Part shown: one piece after another, positions 33,495-45,929 of the stretch
Position numbering within the stretch: the first letter of the stretch is position 1
How the letters are laid out: the number at the start of each line of letters is the position of its first letter
Assembly (NCBI RefSeq): GCF_964656455.1
Contig: NC_135718.1
Coordinates: forward strand, 129,495,093-129,559,092
Origin: Halichoerus grypus
Taxonomy: Eukaryota > Chordata > Mammalia > Carnivora > Phocidae
Direction of reading: 5' to 3'
DNA: 64,000 bases
Translations under genes and position numbers: made by a program
Notes under the pieces: generated by a model
What the model saw: the letters and a program-made list of their open reading frames with translations, nothing else
Database searches by the model: none
Told to the model about the DNA's origin: nothing

Positions 33495-34717
33495 AAACTT
33501 ACTTGAAAGAGGAAGTGAAGCTGAGGACATCAGGGCCAGGGACTAGCAATGGCCTTCAGCACCCGTAAGAGGAGAACAAATACACCCGTGGTAATCCAGA
33601 ACCCTTCATGTGAGTCAAGAATCCCCACGTCTTCCCCACCTAACCTTAGGAACTGAAACTGCTGCCGATCAAGTACGAGAGAGAAGGGGTTCAAATCTTT
33701 GCTGCTCACCCCGTGGTGGAGGATCTAAAACAGAGATGTCGGGGAGGTGGAATAAGATCATGAAGTGTGGCCGCCCAGGAGGCAGGAAACCCTCATCCCT
33801 AACCGTGCCTCTTGAGTGGCTTGATTTTCCATCTAGACAAGGAGACAGTTGAAGTACATCAATGATTTTCAGATTACGCTTTGAAGATCCGAAAGGGATT
33901 CCTTAGAGATGATTCAGAGCCCACAGGTGTTCAACAAAAGTAGCTTTAAAAAAAAAAATGTATTTGGTTTGTAAGTCAGCGGTAGCATTGAAAAAAATGC
34001 CTTAAAGGTGAATTCATCCTCTCTGAGGTGACACCATAACTCTCGCAAGAGTTGTGTGATTAAATACACAAGCAAGCCTAACTTGGATCCTGTCTTGATG
34101 GTTTCCCGTTATAATTACCAATGTAAGCACAAACACAACAGAGTAAAACTTAGAAATTGTAGTCCATCCATCCTGCTAAGATTGTTATCTAGCTGATTCA
34201 CCTTCGGAATTTGTTGTGAAAAGAGCAGAGGTCTGAAGATCAGAGATCTCGCCCAGTGGGATGGCATAAAATTACAGAGCAGAAGCAAGCTGGCTCCTTT
34301 AAGCTATGGTGGAGAGCGCTGGCCTGGGAATTGGACGGCCTAGGTTATAACCCTTACCCTGCTACCAAGGGTCTCCCCAACTCTGACACTCTTTCCATTC
34401 TCAGTCTAGTGTCTAAAATTGCTGTTAATAACCACTGGAGAATGCCCAAGTGGCAGTTCTCTTTCATCGCTTTATCTCCCCTGGAATGTGGCGTTATCGT
34501 GCGTGCTTTGGACAAGAGCACATACCGGGACGTGCGCGGGCAGGCTCAGCCACTTATACCTGCAACAAAGACAAATTGCTCCACAGCCCTTAGAGAACAA
34601 GAAATCTGTTTCTTCTCTAAATCTAATAAAATCTAACCCCAAACTAGCTAGCACTCACCAAGATCTGCAAGAGGCCTCTCTCAGTTGTTTGTTATGTTCT
34701 CATCGCCTCCCCTTGGG
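33495..34717. other. Intergenic segment, nothing recognised
   Basis: Unique-looking sequence with no assignable gene or repeat. Confidence 0.4.
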
Positions 34718-35440
34718 TATTGGTCCACTCATCACTCAACAAGCATGTGCTGGGCCAAGCACTGTCATAGGCATCGGGGATGCGGCAGGGAACGAAACAA
34801 AGTCCCTGCCCTCTTTGAATTGAGTCTCATGGAAGAGAGACAAAGAAGTAAATACATAGCATGTCAAATGGTCACAAGGACCAGGGAGAAAGGTAAAGTG
34901 TAAGGGAAATAGGGAGCATGGGGCACGAGGGTTGCTCTTTTGTTGATTTTATTTATTCTGGAGAGGGGGGGAGAATCCCAAGCAGACTCACCGCGGAGCA
35001 TGGAGCTCGACTCAGGGTTCGATCCCAGGACCCTTGAGATCATGACCTGAGCTGAAACCAAGAGTCGGACGCTCAACCAACTGAGCCACCCGGGCGCCCC
35101 AAGAGTTGCTCTTTTGCAGAGAAGATCTCTGATGAACAGACATTTGTGAAGATATGTGAAGGGAGTCAGAGAGTGAGCTAGGTAAATATGTAGAGGAAAG
35201 AGATTCCAGGCAAAGGGCCCAGCAAGTGCAAAGGTCCTGACGCAGGAGACCTCGATGTGTTTGAGGACACACAGGGAAGACAGGAGTCGGAACTGAGTGA
35301 CTAAGTGGGGAAGTGCGGGCACGGAGCTGGGAGCCGGGCAGAGCCTGCAAGCCATTGTAAGGCTGGCTTTCATGAAGTGGGAAACCACTGGAAGGTGTTA
35401 ACTGAGGACTGCAGTGATCTGTCTTAACAGTGGAGGGCCT
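34718..35440 (-). repeat. L2-type LINE fragment, split by a CAN SINE
   Basis: GCATGTGCTGGGCCAAGCAC, ACAAAGTCCCTGCCCTCTTT, then beyond the SINE GCAAGTGCAAAGGTCCTGA and AAGCCATTGTAAGGCTGGC: the reverse complement of an L2 3' region. The family was assigned from memory. Confidence 0.6.
34944..35100 (-). repeat. CAN SINE
   Basis: The + strand ends GAGCCACCCGGGCGCCCC. It is flanked by GTTGCTCTTTTG duplications near 34931 and 35105. Confidence 0.93.
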
Positions 35441-36864
35441 ACCGCGTGGCTGCCATCTCAGGGAAAACGGAAGGACGATGTAGATTGGACGAGCACGTGT
35501 GCCATGCACATGTGGGCCCACCTTAAACCTGAAGGACGCAGGTAAATCCGAGCCCTCTGTCATGCTGGTGTCCTATGACACACAGAACAGTGAAAAGAAA
35601 ACACATGTTCCAAAAAAAGTTCAGATCTATTGCTTGCCACCCGAGCTCAGTAGCGCCCTGGTTAATGAAGTGATCGAAATGACATTCTACTCACTCACGC
35701 AAGAAGGGAACAAAGAAAACCCTCTTGACCTGCACCCTTCCTGTTCCCGCCTCCCACTCCGATTGCCGCATTGGCTGTCAGGTCCCCAGGCGGGCCCTCT
35801 GCCCTCAGGCCTCCTCTGAGATAAGCTGTACCTCATCTGATCCCTAATGTGACTGCCCGCCCACCCCCGGGCTGCTGAGGTGTTGCCTCCTTCCTGCCCA
35901 GAGCCCCAGGCTCAGAACCTCTCTGCGTGTGGGGGCTGGCTGAGGGGAACCAGCGTGCTCCCAGCCCTGGGGCTCAGGGGAGACTTGGGGCTGTCAGCAG
36001 ACATTTGCTCCCCCAGACGTGCCTCACACCTCGCTCAGCTCCACAGCTCTGCCGCCGCTGGGACTCAAGGGGGGGGCTGCCAACCCCAGAACTCCAGAAG
36101 GACCAAGGGGGCAGAGGTCTACCCTGCTCTCGGGACACCAGACTTAAGGAGAGGGTTCTCTTGCCTGTCAGCAATGCCAACCCACCTCCTCCACCAAGGC
36201 CTAGCCTAAGTGGGGGACAAACGATCCCGTAGGCCGCTCACACCCCTTGCTTTCAGATTCTCCTCTCACTCCTCAAGGGCCTCGGGCAGAATGGGGGCAG
36301 GGAGCAGAGAAATCTTTCCATACTTTCTAAATCTTTTTGTCCTAACCCTGCTCTCTCTCAACTTTAACTTAAAAGGAAAGTATTTGCTGCCTTTGTTCTC
36401 AGTTTCAGACTTGCCTGGACTGGAGAAGGCCTCCAGCCCAGAAGCAAGCGAACAAGGAGGGTGGAGGATTGTCACCTGGCTAGGGTTGACTCAGCCCCCA
36501 AACCTTCAGGAACAAAGCCTGGCGGGAGTTGGCTTTCACACAGGGCAACTTTGGCATGTTTGGGCCCAGAGACACAAAAGCCGCTGTTCACCCCTTCCTG
36601 GGGCAAAGGAGACCCAACACAGGAGCCAGGTTGCCCTTCCTACAAAGGGCAGCGAGGGCCGTACAAGGCTTGTCTCTTCCCTTCGCGGCTGAGCACACAG
36701 CAGGAAACAATACTAGACACCCATTTCTTTCTCAGTTGCTCATCCTGTCACACACTCAGGTCATAAATTCACAGCAGCAATAAGCTCCTAAGAGAACTTC
36801 TCAGAAGGTCCACTTCATTCTGGTGGTCAGGCGCTGGCCAGATGCCAGAGAGGCAATAAATAGA
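35441..36864. other. Intergenic segment, nothing recognised
   Basis: GC-rich in 35740-36240; no gene, island or repeat family could be assigned. Confidence 0.4.
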
Positions 36865-37027
36865 TTATTTTTTTTTTATTTGAGAGAGAGAGCACAGAGG
36901 GAGAGGGAGAGGGAGAAACAGACTCCCCACTGAGTGGAGAGCCCAACGCGGGACCCAATCGCAGGACCCCGAGATCACGACCCAAGTGGAAGGCAGACGC
37001 CTAACTGACTGAGCCACCCAGGCGCCC
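36865..37027 (-). repeat. CAN SINE
   Basis: TTATTTGAGAGAGAGAGCAC at the left, ACTGAGCCACCCAGGCGCCC at the right. It lies within L2-like sequence that resumes ACAAAGTCCCTGCCCC after it. Confidence 0.93.
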
Positions 37028-37374
37028 ATAGAGATGCAACAAATAAAACAAAGTCCCTGCCCCGAAGGGGGTTCAAAGGCTACCTGAGGAGACAGGTGTT
37101 TAAACAACTAATCCCAGCAATTGAGAGGTATCATGCCTGGTGCCATGGGGACCCAGAAGAGCAAAAAACCCAGTTCCAGAAGGGGACGTCTTCACAGAGG
37201 TGGTGACACAATGTATTTTTTAATCACAATTTTATTTTTTTTATAAAAATGACACCTAATCTTTATAATAACTTAAGCCATAGAAGTCCAAAGAAGAAAG
37301 TAACAAAATACCTCAAGCCCCACAACCCAGAAATAACCAGTATAAACTCTTCAAATGGGTTTTTTTTGGAATTT

Positions 37375-37408
<34 letters not shown>

Positions 37409-37620
37409 TGCTATCACAGTGAAGGAACCAGTGCAAAGGCCCAGAGCATGGAAGTGATGAGCCGGGTGTGCATGGGGTGCAGAGTGCTGGCAAGGGGGTG
37501 CCAGCTGAGGCTCAGCACGGTCCGCAGGCCAGGCCCACTGCGCATGCAAAGAGCCAGGATGCCTAGTGCCGAGCAGTGGGAGACTTCCCGTAAATCCGCA
37601 CTTAAGGAATAAGGTGATAC
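37028..37620 (-). repeat. L2-type LINE fragment (continuing around the SINE)
   Basis: AACAAAGTCCCTGCCCCGAA and, after an unassigned AT-rich insert, GTGCAAAGGCCCAGAGCATG resemble L2 in reverse. A (GA)n run lies at 37377-37404. Confidence 0.45.
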
Positions 37621-37685
37621 ATGGCAGGAAGAGAAGAAGAGGGAAAGGCAGGGGGCAGTCCGCTAAGTATAAAGAATTGAGCCCA

Positions 37686-37887
37686 GGGCGCCTGGGTGGT
37701 TCAGTTGGTTAAGCGACTGCCTTCGGCTCAGGTCATGATCCTGGAGTCCCTGGATCGAGTCCCGCATCAGGCTCCCTGCTCGGCAGGGAGTCTGCTTCTC
37801 CCTCTGACCCTCCCCCCTCTCATGTACTCACTCTCTCTCATTCTCTCTCTCTCAAATAAATAAATAAAATCTTAAAAAAAAAAAAAA
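37686..37887 (+). repeat. CAN SINE, young-looking, perfect target duplication
   Basis: Near-consensus element with a 17-base A tail and a perfect 15-base duplication, AAAGAATTGAGCCCA, at 37671 and 37888. Confidence 0.96.
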
Positions 37888-37919
37888 AAAGAATTGAGCC
37901 CAATGCATAATGAGATAAT

Positions 37920-38150
37920 CACATAATAACAGCCCCCACTTAATGAGCTTGCATATGACAAGTCCTCCGCTCAGCATTTTTCATTGTTAGCCCAATTAAT
38001 TTTCACAACAGCATTACCTAAGTTGTAGTATTGCTATTTTACACCCAAGGAAACACCCAGAAAGATTAGAGGACCTGTGCAAGATAACCCAAGCAGTCAT
38101 TTAGGATCTGAACTTGTGTGGATGCTCTTAACACAGTGCTTCTGTCTTTC
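37920..38150 (-). repeat. MIR SINE
   Basis: TAATTTTCACAACAGCATTA, then TGCTATTTTACACCCAAGGAA, match MIR in reverse complement. Confidence 0.65.
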
Positions 38151-38272
38151 CAGAGGATTCTGAAAGGTTTTTAGTATTAACATCACTGAGTTAGGGCAGA
38201 GCCCCTCCTCTTCAAGGGGTTTTGCTGACTTGGATGCATAAGTTCCGTTGGTTTAAAACCAATCTTGATACT

Positions 38273-38383
38273 TTTTTTTTTAAAGTAGGCTCAATGCCAG
38301 ACTCGAACTCATGACCCTGACATCAAGACCTGAGCCGATATCAAGAGTCAGATGCGCAACCAACTGAGCCACCCAGGCGCCCC
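38273..38383 (-). repeat. CAN SINE, short form
   Basis: TAAAGTAGGCTCAATGCC ... GAGCCACCCAGGCGCCCC with flanking CAATCTT[G/A]ATACTTT duplications. Confidence 0.92.
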
Positions 38384-39690
38384 CAATCTTAATACTTTAG
38401 GATCACATGTTACATTCAACCCTGAAATCATTAAAAGTGGTTAAAGGGAAACACCAGAGCAGTCAGGTATAAAGCATATGCCCTATTTCCCAGGAATGAG
38501 TAGTTTTCTTCCATTATCATGATGAATAATTTCACACACCAATTTTGGGTTTGTTGGTTTGATGGGCCGTCACAAGCCCGCGAGGGAAAGGAGAGCAGGT
38601 GGCAGGGCTCAGCCCCATCTGGAAACCTGGAGCTCACCCTGCAGAGCCTCCTCTCAGAAGGCAGTTTCCCTCAAGTGTGGGGGGAGGTGGGAGTCAGGAG
38701 ACCAGAGGGAAGATTGATTAGTCTGACTCAAGCACTCTGGGTAGATAAGAGAAGCAAGGTCTTAAGATGATCACACAGAAGAATTTCTTCTAAAAAAAAA
38801 ATTTTTTTTTAAAGTAGCAGTCAGGGTTCTAAGGTTTGGTTCTATTGGCCCTTCTCTTTGTACCACCTTCCAAGTTCCCAGTTCACACACAGCCTTCTGC
38901 TGGAACGAGTGGCTCAGGACAGGCCTGAGGAGCCTTGCTCTCTCGCCCACTAGTCCCGGCCACTGGGGCCATGGAGCGAGGGATCTTCTTCTCCTGAGGA
39001 GTCCTAGTTCTACTCAGACCCATTCCGAAGGACAAGCGGGCAGAGACCCAGGTTCCAGCTCTCGAACCAGCTGCCTCTGAACCACCTCTGCTTCCTGCCA
39101 GGTAAGGCCACGTGGAGGGAGGGCAGCAAGGGCTTGGAAGGCAGAGCTCTGGGGAGAGCCAGCCAGGAGTCACCTGCGGCTGCAGCCCCTCTCCCCTGGG
39201 GGCCCTGTGAGAGCCTGGACGTGCAGGGCAGGGGTGGACAGCCCCCGGAAGCCAGGGGTCTTGGTGTCCACTGGGAAGAGATGGGAGAGAGGCATGGTGC
39301 TGAGGCCCTGGCTGTCGTCTTGCCGGCCCCCTGGGAGTCCGTTTCCTTGTGGAAAGCCAGGTCAGAGGCCCTTCACAGCCTCATAAAAGTCTTAGTGACC
39401 CCTTCTCTTTGGACTCTGCCAAGATGCAAAGAGCTTCGGGAGATGGGTAAGGGAAAGAGAAGGGAGCTAGAAACAAATTTTGAACAACTGTCTAAGTTTG
39501 GGACACTTTGGGTAGACACGGGGAATGAGGTATCCAGCCTCTGAGACAGGTGCACAACAAGCAGGACTGGGATGGATCTCCAGAAGAGTCCTGCAGAGAC
39601 AGCCAGCAGCCAGGGGCCAAGAAGGGCAGGGCTTCAGGAAGGAATGGCCTCCAGGGCCCCCGCTGACCCAGCATCGGCTCCATTCTGAGC
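38384..39690. other. Intergenic segment upstream of LAX1, nothing recognised
   Basis: No exon or repeat could be supported. The last 1.5 kb before LAX1 shows no CpG island. Confidence 0.4.
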
Positions 39691-39694
39691 GTCA

Positions 39695-39790
39695 TACCCA
39701 GAGATTCTCAAAATGTGAAACATAGACCAGCTTTGTCAAAATCACCCGGGAAGTGTCAGTGCAAACAGCCTGCCCCCTGTCTCAGAAACC
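39695..39790 (+). repeat. Possible MER5-type fragment
   Basis: GAGATTCTCAAAATGTGAAAC and CAAAATCACCCGGGAAGTG resemble a MER5-like element start. Weak. Confidence 0.35.
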
Positions 39791-40226
39791 CAGAGAAACA
39801 ATCACGAGCCCCCCACCACCTTGCCCCATCTTTAGTCCCACTCCCTACAGACCACGGCCCTCCGGCCAACCCAGGGAACAGGGGGTGCAGACATGTTTTC
39901 TTCTCCCTTATAGCTGAGCAGCATTTCCTGTGCCCCATGCTTCATTAGCACATTGGTGGTGTCGTTTCCTGTGACGATTCTCTGTTTCCATTCTGGCAAA
40001 TGTTTGCTCTTTTCTGTCTGCTTTGGGGGTTGGGGGAGGATGAGCTTCTCACAGAGTCTCTCTCGAGCCTCTTGGCAGTTTCCCCCTCTCTACCCCTCAC
40101 ACTTCCACCAGAAGGCTGAGAGCATAGCGTCTCCCTGAACCACCTCTCTTGGGGAGCACCGCACCCGGCTGAGGTCTCACCTCCCGCGGTGGGCACTGTA
40201 GCCACATCCAGGTAGAACGAAACCTG

Positions 40227-40527
40227 TTGTCATTTTTGTGTCTGGGGCCACGCAGCCTGACATTTCAGGGGGAGAGGCCAGGTAGATGCAAGGTTGGGGG
40301 GAAAGAAAGTTCTAGAAAGATTGAAAACATGAAGACAAGGAGGATTTCTATCAGTCTTATCTACTTAAAGTGGTTGCGATGGTATGTAAAACACCAACCA
40401 ATTTTGCCTTTTCTCCTGAGGGATGGCAACTTAGGAAGAGCCAGGAGAAGTGGCAACATGTGTTAGCTGTTGATAATTAAGAGAAGGCTTAGGAGGAGCA
40501 GCTGAAGCCAGAGACATTGCCGTGACA
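40227..40527 (+). promoter_or_regulatory. LAX1: Probable LAX1 5' UTR / promoter area
   Basis: The region just before the ATG has no TATA box that I trust and no CpG island. It contains ETS-like GGAA cores (CTTAGGAAGAGCC) and a TCTTATCT GATA-like word. The transcription start cannot be fixed from sequence. Confidence 0.3.
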
Positions 40528-40616
40528 ATGGATTCGATCACCCCAGCCCTTTCAGAAATCAGAGGGAGGACCTCGGACGCCAGGACTCTGTGGGTAACTT
40601 CCAGCAGCCTGGACAG
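40528..40616 (+). CDS. LAX1: LAX1 coding exon 1 (extracellular N-terminus)
   Basis: Residues 1-29 plus two bases of R30 (MDSITPALSEIRGRT ... SSLD). The ATG has a strong context (ACAATGG, A at -3 and G at +4), and the protein resembles the human N-terminus. The donor is AG|GTGAGT. Confidence 0.9.
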
Positions 40617-41404
40617 GTGAGTGACTTGGGGTGGTGAGCTCCACCCTCCCCTGATTTAGACAGACAGCCCTGGCCGACCCCAGGGGCTTCTACCCCAGCA
40701 GCACTCCCAGCCCTCACAAGCACGCTCAGGTCCACTAAGACCACCAAATTCTAGGCTTAGAGAAGCTTGCTCAGGACTGCTGGGAGGAAAGGAATAGGTA
40801 TTGAAGAGAAATGGGAGTTGCAGGGGGAGAGGGAAAGCCGTGTTAACACAGGATTTCCTTAGACCCCGCTGCCTGGCCTGGTTGGATTTCTCACCTCCCA
40901 GAGGCCCCAATCGCTGTCCTCAATCTTTCCTGTCTCAGGTCCCCACAACCACTCTCCCCCCACAAAAAAAAAAAAAAACTAGGTCCCACCATGATGGAAA
41001 CAAAAGGCCTGTTTTTTTTCAACGATGTGTTTCTAGGTTCTAAAAACTTTCCATGAGTGGAAAATGTAATCATAGATGTGATAAAGATATGTCTTTAGGA
41101 TACAAAATCTCACAGAACTAATTGCGACTATAAATTTTACTGCTAAAACCTTCAGGGTCATACTAACAAAAAGAAAAAGTCCAACAGCAGTGGAAGCTTC
41201 AGCAACAGTTGTAAGTTTGAATCTCAGTGCTGTGATAAGAGTGGAATTCAGCGATAATAAATTTAAAATCACTGTCATTTAGGGAAATAAATGTGATTAC
41301 CATAACAAACAAATATATGTCCCTGCAGGTGGACAGGGGCATTGATGGGGAATGAATTCATAAAGCTATCAAAACCCTGAAGTCCCCCAAAAATATCTAC
41401 TTCT

Positions 41405-42610
41405 GTGTTCATTCATGTTTATTAATTCACTCATTCATTCAGATAATTCATCCTGCCCTTGCTAAGTGCCAGGCACTGTTCCAGGCACCAGATAAACAGG
41501 ATAGACAAGCCCATGGCTTCCTGGAGCTTACAGTCAAGTGGGAAAGTCAGTTATGAACAGATAAACAAATGAAGTATAATATAATGTCAATCAGTCTTAA
41601 GTGTATGAAGAAAAACCAGAACAGAGTTAAGGGGCCTGAGAGTAATAGACCTGTCTGAGCAGGTGACATTTCCGAAGACACCTGAGGGAAATGAGGGACT
41701 GAGCTACACAGACACCTGGGAGAGGGAGCTGTAGGTCAGAGGCAGGACTGTGCTGTGCATGGACAGGGACCGGCCAGGAGTCCTGGCTGTTGAAGTCAGA
41801 AGGAAAGTGGTGGGAAATGAGGTCAGATGGTAGGCAGAGGGGTACCTGGGTGGCTCAGGCAGTTAAGCGTCTGGCTTTTGATTTCAGCTCAGGTCATGAT
41901 CAGGGTCGTGGGATCAAGCCCCGCGTCGGTTCTGCGCTCAGCATGGGCTCTGCTCGGGGTTCTCTCTCTCTCTCCTTCTCCCCTGTGCTCTCTCTCCTGC
42001 CCTGTGCTCTCTCTCTCTCAAATAAATAAATTAAATTAATCTTTAAAAAAAAAAAAGAGAAAGAGAAGAAGAAGAAAGTAGACAGAGGCTAGAACATAAG
42101 GTGCCATGACATCCTCACTGGGTAGGAACTGTCGCTGTTATCCCAAGTGTGATCAAAGTCATGTGGGTCACGAGAAGAGAGGAGACATGATCTGGTTTAC
42201 TGTTAAGAGGATCACGCTGGCTCCTATGTGAAGATAGGATGTTGGGGTCAAGAGTGAAAGCAAGGCAACCATTAAGGATGTTAGTGCAAATGTCTGTGTG
42301 GAGCACACGGTGGCTTGGGGCGGGGGGAGGGTGGCAGTGGAGGAGTGAGGGGTGATTGGGTTTGGGAAAGATGCCCAGGGTTGAGCAGACAGGATCTGCT
42401 GGTTGACTGGAAGTGAGGTGTGAAAGAAAAGGAGCAGTCAAGGATGGCTCCAAGATTTCTGAGTGAACCACTAGGTGATGGGAGACACCAGAGGAGAAGC
42501 AGGCTTCTGGGAGAAGAAGAGCCATTCTATTTCAGACCTACTCAATTTGAGATGTCCATTGGGCAGCCTAGTGGAAATGTCCAGTATAAATTGGGTAAAC
42601 AAGCCTAGGA
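41405..42610 (-). repeat. L2-type LINE, long fragment split by a CAN SINE
   Basis: CATTCATTCAGATAATTCAT, GTGCCAGGCACTGTTCCAGG, TGGAGCTTACAGTCAAGTGG, and after the SINE GAGACATGATCTGGTTTACTG, GGATCTGCTGGTTGACTGG and AAGGATGGCTCCAAGATTTC follow L2 in reverse complement. It lies in LAX1 intron 1. Confidence 0.65.
41839..42052 (+). repeat. CAN SINE
   Basis: GGGGTACCTGGGTGGCTCAG head, CTCTCTCTC body and an AAATAAATAAATTAAATTAAT tail, inserted in the L2 fragment. Confidence 0.93.
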
Positions 42611-43027
42611 CTCAGGAGGACAAAAATCTTCCCTGGTAGTTGATCTGGTTTCTAATATTTAGGTCCACTAATGATTCCTGCTGTAGCCTCCATTGGCTAC
42701 TTCTTATTATAGTAGGCAAAGCAGAGCAGTAACCCCAGCCCTGTCAGGGAGTCACAAGCAGCAGGAACTCAGCCTTGCATTTGCATCGGTTACATTCCAC
42801 AAAACTGCAAGTGTTGCTTGGAGACCAGCTTCACAAGTCCGTACATGGGGGTTGCTCAAATGCCCGCAAGCCAGACTCTGTCACAGAGGAGCTCCCTCAC
42901 TGTATGGCGAGTGACCCCTCCTTCCACACAAGACAGGATGCCCAGGAGCAGTACATGATTGATGCTCGAGTAGGGAGTACGGGATGAGGGCAGATGAACC
43001 CGATTTTGCAAGTTTGGAGGACAGGGT

Positions 43028-43240
43028 GGTGCGGCAGGAAGAGCATGGTCTTTGGGCCCCAACAGACCTAGACTCAAATTCCATCTTTGCTCCTTCCTAC
43101 CTGTGTGATCTTTGATATGTTACTCTGCCTTTCTTGGTCTAAATCTCGGGTTTCTGGCCACAAGGAGAGATGAGACTGTTGTAAAGATGAAATGAGTTTC
43201 ACACACACGCAAACCCTTGGCATCCAGTAGGTATTCAAAA
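43028..43240 (+). repeat. MIR SINE
   Basis: GGAAGAGCATGGTCTTTGGG, CTACCTGTGTGATCTTTGAT and CTTGGCATCCAGTAGGTATT follow MIR in sense. Confidence 0.7.
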
Positions 43241-43440
43241 GGGACAGCGCCCTTCTCCTGTGTCCAGTTCCCCTCTGTCCACAAAGAAGACCCTCTCTCT
43301 AGCCAAGAGCCCACCCACCTCAGCTTTCCTTCACCTGGCTCCCATTCCAAGTCCTCGGGCTCCAGTTCCTGCAGGAAGCCTCTCCTCTAACCTCCTCAGC
43401 CTCCTACAGCCTGGGGCATGGCACTTGTTTTTCCTCACAG

Positions 43441-43553
43441 AGAGAAAGACCAGAACAGCGCCATCTTTTCTGGGTTTGCGGGATTCCTTGCCATCCTCCT
43501 GACCACTGTGATTTTCTACAGCCTGTGGAACTGGAATAAATGGAAGAAGCACC
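43441..43553 (+). CDS. LAX1: LAX1 coding exon 2 (transmembrane helix)
   Basis: It completes R30, gives residues 31-67, and opens codon 68. IFSGFAGFLAILLTTVIFYS (38-57) followed by LWNWNKWKK is a single helix with a positively charged cytosolic edge, i.e. a type III-like topology. The acceptor is TTCCTCACAG and the donor C|GTGAGT. Confidence 0.95.
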
Positions 43554-43774
43554 GTGAGTCCCTTGATTGTCCCAGGTTGAGACACTCGAGCATCAGTCAT
43601 GTAGCCTGGCATTCAAAGCCCAGTTTATTCTCCAGGGATAAACTGTTGCACTGGGGAATCCTCTGTTCTTCCCTGACACACTGGTCATTGTCTCACTCGA
43701 GGGTCTAAGCTGTGGCTCCAAAAGGCTCAGTGCTGATTGGAGTTCCATTTTGAAAATCGTTGCCCGGGACATAT

Positions 43775-43807
43775 TCATGCCCACACCCCCCCCACACACA
43801 CACACAC
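43775..43807. repeat. CA microsatellite
   Basis: A CCCCACACACACACAC-type run in LAX1 intron 2. Confidence 0.85.
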
Positions 43808-44000
43808 CCCATTTCTTCCTCCTGCTTCTGTGTACCAAGTCTTCTAGTTCAAAGGGAATTGGGTAAGTGTGAAAATGCATTTTTTATGATACATAGTGCA
43901 GGTGGGAAATATTTTCAGGGACCACCTCATCCCCAAGGGCCCCCACATTCTGTAACAGTGGCCCCTGCCGTGATTCCTCATCTCTCTCATTACCTTGCAG

Positions 44001-44111
44001 GACAAGTTCCTCACCTCCGAGTTACCGTCATGCCCTTACTCTCTCTGTCTCGACCCAGACAAGGAAACAAAAATATTTATGACTGCTTGCCCCAGAGGCA
44101 AGAAGAGCTGG
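44001..44111 (+). CDS. LAX1: LAX1 coding exon 3
   Basis: It completes R68, gives residues 69-104, and opens G105 (QVPHLRVTVMPLL ... RQEEL). NIYDC contains Y94, the first cytosolic tyrosine. The acceptor is TACCTTGCAG and the donor G|GTAGGT. Confidence 0.94.
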
Positions 44112-44680
44112 GTAGGTTTTTCTTTCTAATCCATGGAGCATAGATGTCCCCAAACTTCTGCACCCAGAATGTACCTCTCACCACCCAGAGGCAGCTTTCT
44201 TTAAACACTCAGACCTTTCTGCCCTTCAGGGAGCATGGAGGAGGATGAGCTAGACGGAAGCAGGATGTAACTCCACTGGGGGCCTAGAGAGCTCTAAAAA
44301 GGGAGCTCGGGGTTGTCTACAAAGGAGGGGTGGTTTTATCTTGATATGAAGTTAGCAAAAGACAGATGGGTGTGTCTAGGGACGGGGGAGACACCCAGAA
44401 GGAGAACATGGCCTCCAGCATTACAGGTGGTGAAGGTTTGCCCCAGGAGCAACCAACCCCTGTGCTAGTTAGTGTCCTCCGGTCCTTGCTAGAAACCGAG
44501 GACAGTTCCAGGCCTCAGAGCACATCATTCCCCCTAGCTCTGACCCTCTCGCCACAGAACATCAGCCCCAAACACCAGACACCTCACAAACCCACTTCAC
44601 CCACACCGCGGGGACTGTTCAGGCTGAAGCGTTCACAGGACTGGCCTACGAGCTCCAGGACTTGTTCTCTGTTCTTTTAG

Positions 44681-44766
44681 GGAGACGTCAGTCGAGGAGT
44701 AACCGTATTTTCAGCACCGAGAGCCTCCTCTCCAGAAATTCTGATAGACCTCCTTCTGAGCCTGTG
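44681..44766 (+). CDS. LAX1: LAX1 coding exon 4
   Basis: It completes G105 and gives residues 106-133 (RRQSRSNRIFSTESLLSRNS...), a basic, serine-rich segment resembling the human SMRIFSTESLLSRNS stretch. The acceptor is GTTCTTTTAG and the donor GTG|GTAAGA, phase 0. Confidence 0.93.
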
Positions 44767-45929
44767 GTAAGAGTCAAGTGAAGGGACAAGCCCCTTGGGA
44801 GAAACGACATGTCTCTGGCAGAACTGAAGTAAACAAGTTCAGGTCACAGATCTCGTTTCCTGGCAAACAGCATGTCCCCTGGCAGTTGCCCTGTGGCCCT
44901 ATTAATAAGTTGGGAAGACTAGCCTCAGGACCTCCCTCCTGCCCAGGGAGAAAAATTGAGAAAGGTAGGAACAATTGTTCGGGATTTGGGGCAAGGCATC
45001 AGGGCACGTGTATTCAAGGACAGGATGTTAGAACTGAAATGGATTGTTTTAACAAAGACAGGTAACAGCTTATCCGAATATTGTCCTCTTCCAAGTAATC
45101 ACCTCAGGAGGGTATACAAATATTCCAACAATGCTGTTGGTGCTCAAAACATCCTTAAAACCCTGCTTGGGGAATTCCTTCTGGGGCTGTGACAAACTGT
45201 TTCAGTTATCTTCAACAGGTATATTTGTAAGTCATTGAGGACTGTCGCTGGTGTAGAAAGTGTTTGATCAAATGGGGGATATTTTTCGGAGGTTACCAGG
45301 GGAGTGCTACGGGGAATAACAATGACCCTATGTGTCTTATGATCTGGCTCTGAAGGCAGCCCCAGGGAGGGGTCCCACAACGCTGTGCGGCAGAGACCGC
45401 AGAGACAGCAAAGGGAGGACTTTGAAGCTCAGGGGGCTCATCTCCATAGATAAGTTCTCATTTGCTCCTCAAAGAATCAGTCCCTTCAGTTTGTGGTCAT
45501 TTCAAGAAAACACAGTCCTAGCACTGCTGCCCAGCCTCTCATCACCCAGAGCTTTGAGTTCAGGAACCCTGCGGCCACCTCCTGGTCCTGCTCCCACCTG
45601 TCCCACGCTTGGGCTCTGCTCTCACCTCCGGGACTTTGTGGCGGAGCAAGTCCGCACGGCTGGTAACATGCAGGGAAGAGGGAACTTCGCTGCCAAAGTG
45701 AGTTCCAGCGCTTGGTCCCAACCCCATATGAGGCCACAACATGTTTGGCTTGGACTCTGTAGTGCATGAAGAACATTTCGAACCAGTTGCCAACATCTAA
45801 AAATCAAAAAGATTTCACATCAAAGTCCAGATGTCCAGCTTTTTGTGAAAAGTCAGAAGTTCTGGAAACAGCAGACTGGCAGCCCCAAATGGCCATAATG
45901 GGCTGAGTCTGTATGTCAGCTGCCCCTTT

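Noticed and set aside
35012..35563. 183-codon minus-strand open frame
   Set aside because: Composed of CAN SINE and L2 sequence.
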